A stretch of DNA of 60,825 nucleotides from Acidobacteriota bacterium (GCA_026394055.1 JAPKYZ010000054.1:1-60825); one strand, 5' to 3'. Numbered from the stretch's first letter, positions 17,131-26,012 are shown. Made by a program: numbers and translations. The notes: generated by a model from the sequence alone, not told the origin.

Positions 17131-17571
17131 GATCTGCAGCACGGTCTCGGCTTGACCGGTGAAGTATTCCAAGTCCCGATGCGATGTCTGCGATGGCACC
17201 AGGTCGCGGCAGAAGCGGACCCAGCTCACTGAAAGCTCTGGTGCCGAAATCACGTCGGTGGAGCATGTCAGCAAATACTGCTTCAAGTCGTGCACACGCT
17301 TCTTCATCGGCAGCACCAGCCATTCTGCAAAGGCCGTCCGGTGGCATTCGTGGATGATGCGGTGGCACTCGTCCACTGATGTACGTTCGGCCAACCAATC
17401 ATCGAAGTAGCGCTCTTCCGCACCGCGGCATCGGGCACAGAGTGACATCCGCGCGAAGGCGAGCGGAATCTGCGCCAGTCGCGTTCGCCACTGCTCCTCC
17501 GCCTCAATGGCAGAGAGTGGGCGAGCTTCCGGCGGATCTACTTCGCTTTCGGGATTCGCTTTTTTGCCCAT
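17092..17571 (-). CDS. unknown protein with clustered Cys/His
   Basis: 159 residues if started at the internal ATG 17571 (MGKKANPESE); the open frame reaches 17631. It contains CARC near residue 47 and an ECHRIIHECH stretch near residue 70, which could bind a metal, but this is only a composition argument. It overlaps the upstream gene's end by 34 bases, so the two are probably read as one unit. No family recognised. Confidence 0.55.
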   Translation of the reverse strand: MGKKANPESEVDPPEARPLSAIEAEEQWRTRLAQIPLAFARMSLCARCRGAEERYFDDWLAERTSVDECHRIIHECHRTAFAEWLVLPMKKRVHDLKQYLLTCSTDVISAPELSVSWVRFCRDLVPSQTSHRDLEYFTGQAETVLQILRNAHRRRHGSA

Positions 17572-17882
17572 CGCTTCTCCGCCAAATCGCGAGCAATCTT
17601 TTGTCGTTCTTCCGCCGGGACATTGCGCCACCGCAGCTCGGAGAGCGCTGCGGGTGAACCGGCCTCATGTCCATTCGTGCCACTGCCATTGGTTCCTGTG
17701 CCGTTGGTGGGCTGCGCCTTCAGGCTCTGCTCATATTGCCGGAGTGCCGCCACCAGCGCTTCGGGCATGGTGACACCTGTATTGGTGGCTACGCTCTTCA
17801 AGCGAGTGTAGAAACTCGGCTTCAGTTTGAACCAAATAGGCAAGAACTCGTCGGGCGGCGGCGAGTGTTTCTTAGCGGGCAA
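17538..17882 (-). CDS. small basic protein, possible DNA-binding accessory
   Basis: 114 residues. The start is TTG 17882, fixed by AGGAGG six bases upstream. The first 55 residues (FKLKPSFYTRLKSVATNTG, then a helix EALVAALRQYEQ) resemble an RHH-like or plasmid accessory helix pair, followed by a Gly/Asn/Thr repeat linker (GTGTNGSGTNG) and a Lys/Arg-rich helical tail. The promoter region contains the palindrome 17912-17929. Function unknown. Confidence 0.6.
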   Translation of the reverse strand: MPAKKHSPPPDEFLPIWFKLKPSFYTRLKSVATNTGVTMPEALVAALRQYEQSLKAQPTNGTGTNGSGTNGHEAGSPAALSELRWRNVPAEERQKIARDLAEKRWAKKRIPKAK

Positions 17883-17911
17883 GTAGTGCCTCCTGACAGT
17901 TCGAAACGCAC

Positions 17912-17929
17912 AATGCGTCCGTACGCATT
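17912..17929. promoter_or_regulatory. palindromic operator candidate AATGCGT-N4-ACGCATT
   Basis: Perfect 7-4-7 inverted repeat in the divergent promoter region between 17882 (minus) and 18017 (plus). The half-site AATGCG/CGCATT recurs in the palindrome at 25965-25985 in front of the coupling-protein operon, suggesting one regulator for both. Confidence 0.5.
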
Positions 17930-18016
17930 AAAAAATATGCTTGACTTGCTTCCCAACGCATGGCAAGCTCCCAATATTGCCCCCAGGCCGCCACCCACTG
18001 GGCAACGGAGTGCTGT

Positions 18017-18844
18017 ATGACTTGGCAAACTGTGGCAGATCTGGCTTGGCAAATCAACCTACTGGTGGTCTGCGCGGTCATCACCCGGATGACCCAGCTC
18101 GGCCTCTGGACTCGGTTTCCCGTCTTCTTGCTGGACCGGGGCATGACAGCGGGGTTCGGCGGCCTGAGCTTCTTCATCAGCACGACTTCCGCCGAGTACT
18201 GCAACATCTACCTGTACTCCCGTCCTCTTGACCTGCTCGTCCTCTCGCTGGCGGCGCGGGAGGTCTTTAGAGCAGTATACAGAACCAACAGCGGATTGCC
18301 TGCACTAATCCGCAGTTCACGCCGCACGGCGATTGGGTGTGCTTTCCTGGCGGCACTGATCGCCATCCCCTTCACCTATCCCAAGTGGAGCTGTGCTGAC
18401 TTCCAGTGCCGGGCGTTTGTGTTTCTGGAGTTGCAACGCGCGGTGATGCTGGGGACGGGCCTCTATTTGGCGTTGATGCTGCGAGGGCTGCGCCAGATGA
18501 AAGTCCCGCTGGACCGGAACACGCAAATCCATGCCCGTTTGTTGGCTTCCCTGATGTTCATCCAGGTCGGTGTTCAAGTGGTGGCTTTGGTCACGAAGGG
18601 CCAAGAGTTGCTCCCGCTACTGAACCTGGGGCTGATGATGGCCTGCGGTGCTCTGAACATGCGCTGGCTGACCGGGCTGCGCCTGCCCTCGCTCGCCGTC
18701 GTTCCATTGCCTCAACAACAACCGGCGATTGGCCTGGAACAACGGCTGATGAGCCTGGATTGCGTCCTGCATGAACTTCTCTCCCAACCCCACCGCGCTC
18801 CACAGCGGTTTATGCGACTGGTGTTTGAAACGAGGAAATCATGA
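18017..18844 (+). CDS. multi-pass membrane protein of unknown function
   Basis: 275 residues from ATG 18017, preceded by CGGAG at 7 bases; the frame extends to 17960 but without a ribosome site. About six or seven hydrophobic segments spread over residues 8-230, followed by a soluble C-terminal 50 residues. A pair of cysteines (CADFQC) sits in a predicted outside loop. No family recognised. The stop overlaps the next start (ATGA), so it is translated together with the DUF6065-like gene. Confidence 0.65.
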   Translation: MTWQTVADLAWQINLLVVCAVITRMTQLGLWTRFPVFLLDRGMTAGFGGLSFFISTTSAEYCNIYLYSRPLDLLVLSLAAREVFRAVYRTNSGLPALIRSSRRTAIGCAFLAALIAIPFTYPKWSCADFQCRAFVFLELQRAVMLGTGLYLALMLRGLRQMKVPLDRNTQIHARLLASLMFIQVGVQVVALVTKGQELLPLLNLGLMMACGALNMRWLTGLRLPSLAVVPLPQQQPAIGLEQRLMSLDCVLHELLSQPHRAPQRFMRLVFETRKS

Positions 18845-19752
18845 CCAACGATTCTCACGTCCCCATTCAGGCCGCCGGCGATGATTCCCCGCGGCGTTCC
18901 ATCAAAGCTCATCGAATTGACTTGGCGGAGATGTTTGGCCGGGCACCCGCGAAAGCGATCTATCCGCGCATCGTCCCGGCATCGCCAGACCGATTCTGGA
19001 TGGACTTCACCACGCAAGGCTGGGCCAATCGCTGCCTGCCGCTGCGGATCGCCAACCAAACCGGCTGGTTCATCATGAACGAAGAAGAGTTTGAGGTGGA
19101 GTGGAACGGGAAGCCACAAGTGGACGGACTGCGGTTGAAGTCGAAAGATGGTGGCCCGCTAACCTACGTGTCGTCGATGTTCGGTTTCGGCATCCTCACC
19201 TGGACGATTCCCTACCTGTTCCAGACCGCTCCGGGCTTCAACCTGCTGGCGCGCGGCCCGGCCAACTATTTCAAGGACGCGGTCGTGCCGCTGGATGGCG
19301 TCATCGAGACGGACTGGTTGCCGTATCCGTTCACGATGAACTGGAAGATCACCCGGCCCGGCCAGAAGATCAAGTTCGATCGCGAAGATCCGATGTGCAT
19401 GCTGATCCCCATCCGCCGCGGTGATGTGGAGTCGTTCGCGCCCGAGATTCGCAATCTGCCATCGGCACCGGATCTGCAAACGAACTACTCGGCATGGCAT
19501 CGACGGCGGCGTGAGGCCGCGCGGGCGATTCAAACTGCCTCGGCAGAAGAGGCCGCCCGGTTGATGCAAGGGAACTACATCCGTGGCGAGACCGAGCTCG
19601 GCGCGAGGGCAACTGAGCATCAGAACAAGCTGGACGTTCGGCCTTTCGCTTCGATGGAGGAACCCCTCATCCCACTGCGGCATGAGACTCCAGCCGAGCC
19701 GAAGCCGGCAACAAGTGAAAAGGGACTGCTGAACCGGATGTTTGGCCGCTAA
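18841..19752 (+). CDS. DUF6065-like protein
   Basis: 303 residues, soluble. Residues about 40-205 have the pattern I associate with DUF6065: WMDFTTQGWANRCLPLRIAN, GWFIMNEEEFEVEWNGK, then GPANYFKDAVVPLDGVIETD and PFTMNWKITRPGQKIKF. The C-terminal 90 residues are charged and helical. The biochemical role of the family is not known to me. Translationally coupled to the membrane protein upstream; the LysR gene follows 52 bases downstream. Confidence 0.65.
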   Translation: MTNDSHVPIQAAGDDSPRRSIKAHRIDLAEMFGRAPAKAIYPRIVPASPDRFWMDFTTQGWANRCLPLRIANQTGWFIMNEEEFEVEWNGKPQVDGLRLKSKDGGPLTYVSSMFGFGILTWTIPYLFQTAPGFNLLARGPANYFKDAVVPLDGVIETDWLPYPFTMNWKITRPGQKIKFDREDPMCMLIPIRRGDVESFAPEIRNLPSAPDLQTNYSAWHRRRREAARAIQTASAEEAARLMQGNYIRGETELGARATEHQNKLDVRPFASMEEPLIPLRHETPAEPKPATSEKGLLNRMFGR

Positions 19753-19804
19753 CCGAATTGCAGTCCCAACCAGTGGAAATCCTCGACTCCCCCGGAGGAC
19801 CCAA

Positions 19805-20797
19805 GTGCTGCCACTTCTCGAGATACGACAACTGCGCTGCTTTCTGGCCGTCGCGCGCGAGCTCCACTTCCGGCGCGCGGCGGATACGCTCCACGTGTCA
19901 CAGCCGACGCTCACCCGACATATCAAGCAGCTCGAGTACGAGTTGGGCGTTGAGTTGTTCCGCCGCAACAAGCGCCACGTCGCGCTGACAAGTCCGGGGT
20001 CGGCGCTGCGCGAGGAAGCGAACGCCGTGATCGAGCGGCTGGAGCGAGCAGTGATGCTGGCCCGTGGTGCCCGAGCCGCCGACGTGCCGGAGTTCTACCT
20101 GGGCTATTCAACACTGCTTGATCTCTCCTTCCTACGGCGAATTCGCACGGCCGCTGCGCAGTTGGCGGTGAGCCGAGACATCTCGGTCCGTCTCCAAAGC
20201 GCTGCACCAAGAGACCTGCTGGCCCAATTGCTAGATGGTTCGATCCGGGCCTGCCTGGTTGAAATGCCGTTTGAAGACGATGCGATTGAATGCCGCTGGG
20301 TGATGAACGAATCGCTCGTGTTGGCGTTACCGGCCGCCCATCCGCTTGCTAGGCAGAAGCAGATAGAGCCACAACGGTTGCGCGCCCAACGAATGATCTG
20401 GATCACGCGAAGCATGGCCCCACAACATTCCCGCTTTCTGGCATCGGCCTGTGAGCGGGCTGGGTTCTGGCCCCAGATTGTCGAAGAGGTCTCGACCGCC
20501 GCCGAATGTCTGGACCTGGTGGCTCAAGGTGCCGGTGTGGCCTTCGCCCGATCGTCCTCGCCACGAGTGGCAGGGGTTGTGTACCGGCCCATCGCCGGAG
20601 ATCCCTTCCGGATGCAGACTGGCCTCGCGGCCCGGCGCAACTTCGATGGGCGACTCCTGGAAGAGCTTACTTCCGCACTGCAACCAGCAATCCCGTCTGC
20701 TATCCCGATTCGAGAGGCGCCCGCTCACCGGGTCGGCTCCTGCGCCTCTTCCGTTGCGAGAGACTCGGCCGCTCTTCGAACTGTCCTGTCCGCGTAG
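19805..20797 (+). CDS. LysR-family transcriptional regulator
   Basis: 330 residues from GTG 19805, chosen because GGAGG lies 6 bases upstream; the frame is open to 19742. The N-terminal winged helix is typical (LRCFLAVARELHFRRAADTL, then SQPTLTRHIKQLEYELG) and the rest is a periplasmic-binding-like effector domain. LysR proteins usually control a divergent neighbour; here the upstream genes point the same way, so the target is unclear. The last 24 codons lie inside the repeat 20726-20828, the antisense of a primase gene end. Confidence 0.9.
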   Translation: MLPLLEIRQLRCFLAVARELHFRRAADTLHVSQPTLTRHIKQLEYELGVELFRRNKRHVALTSPGSALREEANAVIERLERAVMLARGARAADVPEFYLGYSTLLDLSFLRRIRTAAAQLAVSRDISVRLQSAAPRDLLAQLLDGSIRACLVEMPFEDDAIECRWVMNESLVLALPAAHPLARQKQIEPQRLRAQRMIWITRSMAPQHSRFLASACERAGFWPQIVEEVSTAAECLDLVAQGAGVAFARSSSPRVAGVVYRPIAGDPFRMQTGLAARRNFDGRLLEELTSALQPAIPSAIPIREAPAHRVGSCASSVARDSAALRTVLSA

Positions 20798-20828
20798 GCC
20801 CCAGGATCAGACTTGTGACCCAGCCGGG
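20726..20828. repeat. left copy of a diverged ~100-bp direct repeat (primase 3' end)
   Basis: Corresponds base for base to 21905-22007 without gaps, with about 17 substitutions by eye. Read on the minus strand it encodes the last residues of the primase (ADRTVRRAAESLATEEAQ here, EEVQ in the intact gene). Read on the plus strand it is the end of the LysR gene, including its TAG. Confidence 0.85.
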
Positions 20829-21761
20829 ATGTATGCAATCCTAAACGGCACAATGAGTGGTTTGCCCGACGTTTCACTGGACAATAACGACAAGAAAAAC
20901 AACGGTGGTGTCGTGCCATTGGAACCCAATTCGCCTCCTGCCCCACCGGTGCCCTCGCTCAGGTTCGAGGCATTCAAGGCGATAGTTACCTCGGGCGTGG
21001 CTATAGCACTCACGCCTTTGGCGGTGAGCCTAACATTTTTCTTTACAGCGACGCTGCAGTCGCCAAAACCGTCGATCGAAGAAACTGCGGTGGAGTTTTA
21101 CTTTCCGGGGGTGCCCCTTAATCCGTCCTTGCGAGACGCGTTTGGCAAGAATCCGAATACCGCGGCGCACCTCCGGCGGGCGATACTCGCCAGGACCTCG
21201 TCTAGCGATCCAGACTGCGTCTCTTGGATGAAGGAGCTTAGTTGGCTAAAGTCATGCGCAGACAAGGTTCGCGCCGCACTGGTTGAAATCGCTGACGAGG
21301 CTAAGGCTGCGCGAGAGACCCCAATGCCTCGGGACCCGAAGGTCAATCAAGCGATTGCTCGCGACATAGAGGCCATCGAGATCATTGAAAGCGAAATCGA
21401 CGCGGCCCAAGCCAAGAATCTCACGGATCGAACCGGAGATTTTGAAATTGACGTTGGTGTTTACAACTCAGGTGCCTCCGACGGAGTGATCAAAAGCCTA
21501 GCGACCCTTACCGTTGCTGGAAAGCACGTGACTTTAGGTTCGAAAACGTGGACGCCTGTCAAGAGTCATTCTTTTGCAAATGTCACCTTTTCATCGTCAT
21601 TTCTGTCGGTCAATGGTGAGGAGGCCGCCCTCCAAGATCTTCGAGACAGGGTTAAAAAGCGCGAAGCCTTAAAGGGCGTTTTTGAGATAAACATGAGCGA
21701 TACGAAAACCAAGATTGAGGTCATTTTGCCCAGTAAAGAAAACGATGAGTTGGCAAAATGA
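20829..21761 (+). CDS. membrane-anchored unknown protein, inserted cargo gene
   Basis: 310 residues from ATG 20829, or 302 from ATG 20853. A proline-rich N-terminus is followed by one membrane segment (about residues 55-80, SGVAIALTPLAVSLTFFF), a helical, likely coiled-coil region (about 150-200) and a beta-rich C-terminal domain (GDFEIDVGVYNSGASDG). No family recognised. The gene looks less GC-rich than its neighbours and starts exactly where the left repeat ends, while the right repeat begins 144 bases after its stop. This suggests it arrived as a unit. Confidence 0.65.
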   Translation: MYAILNGTMSGLPDVSLDNNDKKNNGGVVPLEPNSPPAPPVPSLRFEAFKAIVTSGVAIALTPLAVSLTFFFTATLQSPKPSIEETAVEFYFPGVPLNPSLRDAFGKNPNTAAHLRRAILARTSSSDPDCVSWMKELSWLKSCADKVRAALVEIADEAKAARETPMPRDPKVNQAIARDIEAIEIIESEIDAAQAKNLTDRTGDFEIDVGVYNSGASDGVIKSLATLTVAGKHVTLGSKTWTPVKSHSFANVTFSSSFLSVNGEEAALQDLRDRVKKREALKGVFEINMSDTKTKIEVILPSKENDELAK

Positions 21762-21903
21762 ACTGAAGTGCCCGCCCCAAACCTTAGGGGGAATACTCCA
21801 AGTGTGGCGACGGCTTGACCTATTTACATGATGTTCTAAACGTCACTACGGAGTGTGTGCTGCTCAAGAATGGATTGCTGCCGGGCCGATGATCTTTCGC
21901 CAT

Positions 21904-22743
21904 TCACCGTGTGGGCTCTTGCACCTCTTCCGTTGCCAGGGACTCCGCGGCTCTGCGGACGGTCCTATCCGCGTAGGCACCAGGATCAGACTTCTCACTT
22001 AGCCGGTAGCGGGCGATGGCGCTCGAAATCTCACTTGGATCTTCGCCGCGACGGAGCGCGCGGATTGCGTAGCCGAAATCGCGCTCAGATTGACTCATCT
22101 TTCCGTGCGGGCTCGGCGCCGGTGTGGGATTGCGGGTTGTCCGTTCGTCGGCATTGAACTGAGGGAAGTGTTCCGGCGAATAGACCTGGCCGGCGCTGTA
22201 GTCGATGCGGACATACTGTGGTGAGCCGTACTTGTGGTTGTAGAGGCCTGGAAGCCGCATGACGCGCGTGCAATCGGTGGCGGCTAGATCGGCGCCGATC
22301 TCTCGAGCCAGATGCCGCATCAGCGCTTCAGCGGCTGGCTTGTCGAAGTTCACAACGACCCAGAATACTTGGTTCCGATTCTGCGAGCTGTGGATGACGA
22401 AATTCGGCTTTGGCAGACTGTGGCTGGCGAGCGAAGCAACTCGGCGGGCGCCGTCGTCGTCGAAGTCCAGGTAGAGATGGCGGATCTCTTGGATGTCGGC
22501 CTTGGTGCGCCCACGGGCCCCCAGATGGAGGGTGTTGGCGCTGAAGTAGGCCTCGAACTTTTGCGCGTTGAGTTCACGCAACCAAGCTTGGAACTCCGGG
22601 GTGACTGCGTGCTCGACGGAAGCAATGCGCTGGGTGACGGCTCCTGAGGCGCGATTCACCAGCACGAAGGCGAGGCGATCTCCGGGCCGGAAGGCCCGCT
22701 CCAGGAACTTGGATGTCTCATGCTTAATAACCGCATGCTTCAT
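21904..22743 (-). CDS. RepB-like DNA primase-domain protein
   Basis: 279 residues. Residues about 60-200 show the archaeo-eukaryotic-type RepB primase pattern: HLYLDFDDDG (acidic metal site), NFVIHSSQNRNQVFWVV and DCTRVMRLPGLYNHKY. The C-terminal 80 residues are helical. Such proteins prime replication or the transferred strand of mobile elements. The start overlaps the VirB11 stop by four bases, making it the last gene of the RHH-virD4-virB11-primase unit. Confidence 0.82.
   Translation of the reverse strand: MKHAVIKHETSKFLERAFRPGDRLAFVLVNRASGAVTQRIASVEHAVTPEFQAWLRELNAQKFEAYFSANTLHLGARGRTKADIQEIRHLYLDFDDDGARRVASLASHSLPKPNFVIHSSQNRNQVFWVVVNFDKPAAEALMRHLAREIGADLAATDCTRVMRLPGLYNHKYGSPQYVRIDYSAGQVYSPEHFPQFNADERTTRNPTPAPSPHGKMSQSERDFGYAIRALRRGEDPSEISSAIARYRLSEKSDPGAYADRTVRRAAESLATEEVQEPTR
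21905..22007. repeat. right copy of the ~100-bp direct repeat (intact primase 3' end)
   Basis: This copy belongs to the intact primase gene. Its plus strand still contains the antisense LysR-like tail and the same TAG, although no LysR gene precedes it. The differences from the left copy fall largely at positions that are third codon positions in both frames. Confidence 0.85.
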
Positions 22744-23687
22744 AGCTGTGTCACCTCAAAGCGATCCGCGTCGGGTGAAAGGCCGGACACTTCGACCACT
22801 TCAGAGACAACACGCCGGCCACCTCGCCGGTCCAGATGCACGACGATATGGACCGCGTCGGCAATGCTGCGGCGGATGGCGGCATAGGGCACTTCGATGC
22901 CTGCCTGAAGGACGCAACTCGACAGGCGGTTCAGCGCTTGCACGGCCGAATTCGCGTGGATGGTGGCCAGAGTGCCAGAGTGGCCGGTGTTCAATGTCTG
23001 GAGCAGGTCGAAAGCTTCGCCGCCCCGGACCTCGCCTAGCAGGATTCGGTCCGGACGAAGGCGCAGCGTCGATCGCAGTAGATCGCGGATCGTGACGGCG
23101 GGCAGATTCGGCTGATCGCGGCGGGCTTCGAGGCGTACGAGGTTGGGCTTGTCAATCTGGATCTCCGCCGTGTCTTCGATCAGAATGATGCGCTCGGTGG
23201 AAGCGATGCCGTTTGCCAAGGCATTCAGCAAGGTGGTTTTGCCTGTACCGGTGCCGCCGCTGATCAGAATATTCTGATGCTGCTCGATCGCGGAAGTCAG
23301 GCGTGCGGCTAAGCTTTGGGCGAGTGATCCTGCTTGGACCAGTTGACCAAGAGTGAAGAACTGCGACTGGAACTTTCGGATGCAAAGCGTCGTGCCGCCC
23401 ACCGAACATGGCGGCATTACGGCAGTGACACGCGAGCCATCCGGCAACCGGGCATCGAGCAGGGGCTTTTCGTCACCGATCTCGTCGCCCAACGTGCGTG
23501 CAATGTTGCGCACGGCAACCTGGAGGAAGCGCTCTGCGACCGTGACGCCTTCGACGGCTTCGATCACGCCGGCCCGCTCGACGAAGACGTGCTGCGAAGG
23601 GTTCACCATGATCTCCGACACGCTGGCATCGCAGATCAAGTGCTCGATCGGCCGCAAGAATGGAAGAATCACTTCAAAGCCCGCCAT
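22740..23687 (-). CDS. trbB: conjugation ATPase VirB11/TrbB
   Basis: 315 residues, the family's normal length. An N-terminal domain is followed by the secretion ATPase core: Walker A GGTGTGKT at 144-151, Asp box LIEDTAEI, Walker B region LLGEVRGGEAFDLL and His box TGHSGTLATIHAN. The hexameric ATPase at the inner face of the membrane switches the type IV system between pilus building and DNA export. One base separates it from virD4. Confidence 0.94.
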   Translation of the reverse strand: MAGFEVILPFLRPIEHLICDASVSEIMVNPSQHVFVERAGVIEAVEGVTVAERFLQVAVRNIARTLGDEIGDEKPLLDARLPDGSRVTAVMPPCSVGGTTLCIRKFQSQFFTLGQLVQAGSLAQSLAARLTSAIEQHQNILISGGTGTGKTTLLNALANGIASTERIILIEDTAEIQIDKPNLVRLEARRDQPNLPAVTIRDLLRSTLRLRPDRILLGEVRGGEAFDLLQTLNTGHSGTLATIHANSAVQALNRLSSCVLQAGIEVPYAAIRRSIADAVHIVVHLDRRGGRRVVSEVVEVSGLSPDADRFEVTQL

Positions 23688-23688
23688 C

Positions 23689-25701
23689 TCAGATCTCCCC
23701 CGCTTGCAGTTGCTGAAAGTACGTGTGGTTCGGATCGAGGTAATAAGGCTTCAAGTAGCAATAGGTCGGCGCGTGTGGGTTTACGCCGTCATAGGCCAAC
23801 ACGATCGACTGCGCATTCTTCAGTTCGCCAAAGACCTTGGCTTCAAAGACCCAGTCCCGCTGCAGGTTGTAGCTCTTCGATGTGCTGACCGTGGCCCGGT
23901 GCGCCGTCGCTCTTCCGGTCAGCACACTGACGCGGGCGTCCTGATCGTTCTCTGAGAGGCTGTAGCTCAGCTTGAACTGCTCTTCCTTGCCGCACAACTC
24001 GCTAGCTGTTCGCATGCTGAAGTCGTCACTGACGGCGAGGATGATCTTGGTGCGGAATGTCTGCAACAACGTCCGCCACGATTCACCCGGCAACGTCGAG
24101 CGCAATGAGCTGAGCGACTGGGTGGCGACGATGGGAATGCATTTAGCCTGGCGCGAGAGCGCGAAGAACTTCTCGTCGCCCGTCGGATCGCTTTCGCCGA
24201 CGGTGGCAAAGCTCTGGTACTCATCGCACAGAAACAGCACTTCGCGCCAATGCCGATCTGGCTCGCGCTCCATGGCGGGAATCCGGTTGAGCACTGCCCG
24301 CTGAAAGTCCTGCTTCATCAGAGTGCCGATAGCCCGCGCGAGGCCGGGGTTCGCGGACACTGGAAAGTTGAGCGCCACGACCTTGCCGGACTCGATCATG
24401 TCGCCGAACCCCGGCAGCGGCTTGCCGTAGCGCCCGTCGGAGTTCAACTCCGGGTCGTAGCACTCTTTCGGTGGACAGAATGTTTTCTTCACCGACGGGT
24501 TGTCATCGAACAGCGAGAGGAAGACCGAAACACCCTCCACAATTGACGTGCGAAGCTTCGGCTCGATACGCCGCCAATCGTGATAGAACCAACGCTTGAC
24601 GGCTTCCAGTTGTTGGCGCTTTCGGTCGGTGGCTTTGTCTTCTGCGGTTGCTGCTTGGCCACCGGTTTCGACCACTGTTGAATACGGAATGCGGTTGGCA
24701 TCGAGATACCGCAGCAAGTCGGCGGCGATGGGGGCCTTCATTTCGCCGGTCGGGCTGTCGCGCTCAAAAGCGTATCCGGCCAGCTCGCGGTTGGCCAGGT
24801 AGTCCGCATCGCTGACGAGCAGGTATTCCGCGGTGTGAAAGCGCTTCTCGGCCTCGCGAATACGAGACTCGAGGCGCTCCGGGTTGATGGCGCATTCGTA
24901 GACGTCAAACAGCGTCACGTAGTCGTAGGTGACTTTGTGGAGCAGGATGATGAACTTCACCAGGTTGGTGTAGGCCTGTTGCCAGAACGGCTCCTTGCCC
25001 TTGCCAAACAGGTTGTTCAGCAGGCTGGCGATGCCGTAGGCCAGCGTGTAGGCTTCGAGGTCATTGTGCAGTGGGTTGTAGCGATACTCGCCATCGATCG
25101 CCACCTCTACGTAATCATCCGTTCGGCCATGGCGCGCGAGGAGCTTCTGGACCTTGCCGCAGAAGTCACCCTTCACCTCGAGCACCATGCCGCCGATCCG
25201 GCGAGCCGCGTCCGTGCAGCGGTAAGCGAGAATCTGCTCGGCGAAGGGGTACATGCAGCAGGACGTCTTGCCGGAGCCGATGGCTCCGAGCACCACAATT
25301 CCAGTAAAGAGTCCGCGGTCGGGAATCGTCAGCCAGAACGGCTGTTCCGACGGTACGGGCCGCTTGGCATGATGGACTTCGCCGATCACGAGAAAGAGCC
25401 GATCTCGTTGGGCCGGATTCGGATACGTCGGCAGACTGCGAAGTGCCCGTCGTTCCCGCTGCTGGACAACGAAGATGTAGAGCAGTGAGAACACCGCTGA
25501 ACAACACAAGAACGGGCTAGAGAACAGCATCGCAACGTAGCCCCACCGGATGGCTGTCACCAGAGCTGGTTGGTGAGCGCCGACGAGCGTGAGCAGAGCG
25601 TTGTCCTCCGGGAAAGGAATGCGCTGCAACAGCAGCAGCCCGCAGCAGGCGCTGCCGGCGAAGCTCAGGGTGATGCGGTGCTCCACCAGAGTGCGGATCA
25701 T
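23689..25701 (-). CDS. virD4: type IV coupling protein VirD4/TraG family
   Basis: 670 residues. Two membrane segments (about 10-25 and 55-80) precede the cytoplasmic ATPase: Walker A GAIGSGKT at 139-146 and Walker B VLFLCDEYQSF. It recruits the relaxosome and pumps DNA into the mating channel. The start overlaps the ribbon-helix-helix gene by four bases. The internal stretch between the two Walker motifs is longer than in the shortest family members but otherwise ordinary. Confidence 0.92.
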   Translation of the reverse strand: MIRTLVEHRITLSFAGSACCGLLLLQRIPFPEDNALLTLVGAHQPALVTAIRWGYVAMLFSSPFLCCSAVFSLLYIFVVQQRERRALRSLPTYPNPAQRDRLFLVIGEVHHAKRPVPSEQPFWLTIPDRGLFTGIVVLGAIGSGKTSCCMYPFAEQILAYRCTDAARRIGGMVLEVKGDFCGKVQKLLARHGRTDDYVEVAIDGEYRYNPLHNDLEAYTLAYGIASLLNNLFGKGKEPFWQQAYTNLVKFIILLHKVTYDYVTLFDVYECAINPERLESRIREAEKRFHTAEYLLVSDADYLANRELAGYAFERDSPTGEMKAPIAADLLRYLDANRIPYSTVVETGGQAATAEDKATDRKRQQLEAVKRWFYHDWRRIEPKLRTSIVEGVSVFLSLFDDNPSVKKTFCPPKECYDPELNSDGRYGKPLPGFGDMIESGKVVALNFPVSANPGLARAIGTLMKQDFQRAVLNRIPAMEREPDRHWREVLFLCDEYQSFATVGESDPTGDEKFFALSRQAKCIPIVATQSLSSLRSTLPGESWRTLLQTFRTKIILAVSDDFSMRTASELCGKEEQFKLSYSLSENDQDARVSVLTGRATAHRATVSTSKSYNLQRDWVFEAKVFGELKNAQSIVLAYDGVNPHAPTYCYLKPYYLDPNHTYFQQLQAGEI

Positions 25702-25934
25702 TTGCGCGCCGCCTTGGCCTCGTGACCAATACGGGGTGCGGCTTCGTTCTCAATCCACGCTTGGAACTCGCGGTCGCGACGAAAGATGAACGCGAGCGAC
25801 TGGCCGATGACGTAGTCGCGGCTCGATTCCAGGTAGCGGCAATACCGCTCCAAGTCTTCGAGCACGTCACGATCCAGCTTGATGCTGATCTGGTCGCGTT
25901 CCTTCTTGAGCTGCTTGGGGATGACTACTGGCAT
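25698..25934 (-). CDS. ribbon-helix-helix (CopG/MobC-like) protein
   Basis: 78 residues. The segment DQISIKLDRDVLEDLERYC followed by SSRDYVIGQSLAFIF is an RHH strand-helix-helix. AGGAGG lies 5 bases before ATG 25934. Small RHH proteins beside coupling proteins commonly bind the transfer origin or repress the operon. Here its promoter holds the palindrome 25965-25985 and, further up, the nested inverted repeats 26013-26210, either of which may be its target (inference). Confidence 0.8.
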   Translation of the reverse strand: MPVVIPKQLKKERDQISIKLDRDVLEDLERYCRYLESSRDYVIGQSLAFIFRRDREFQAWIENEAAPRIGHEAKAARK

Positions 25935-25964
25935 GCGAACCTCCTGTTGCTGTGATCTCCAAAC

Positions 25965-25985
25965 CGCAATGCGAGTCGCATTGCG
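25965..25985. promoter_or_regulatory. perfect palindrome CGCAATGCG-N3-CGCATTGCG
   Basis: A 9-3-9 perfect inverted repeat located 30-50 bases ahead of the RHH start codon, in the promoter region of the virD4 operon. It shares AATGCG/CGCATT half-sites with 17912-17929. Confidence 0.6.
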
Positions 25986-26012
25986 AAGACGATGCTGTTT
26001 TGCAAATCAAGT

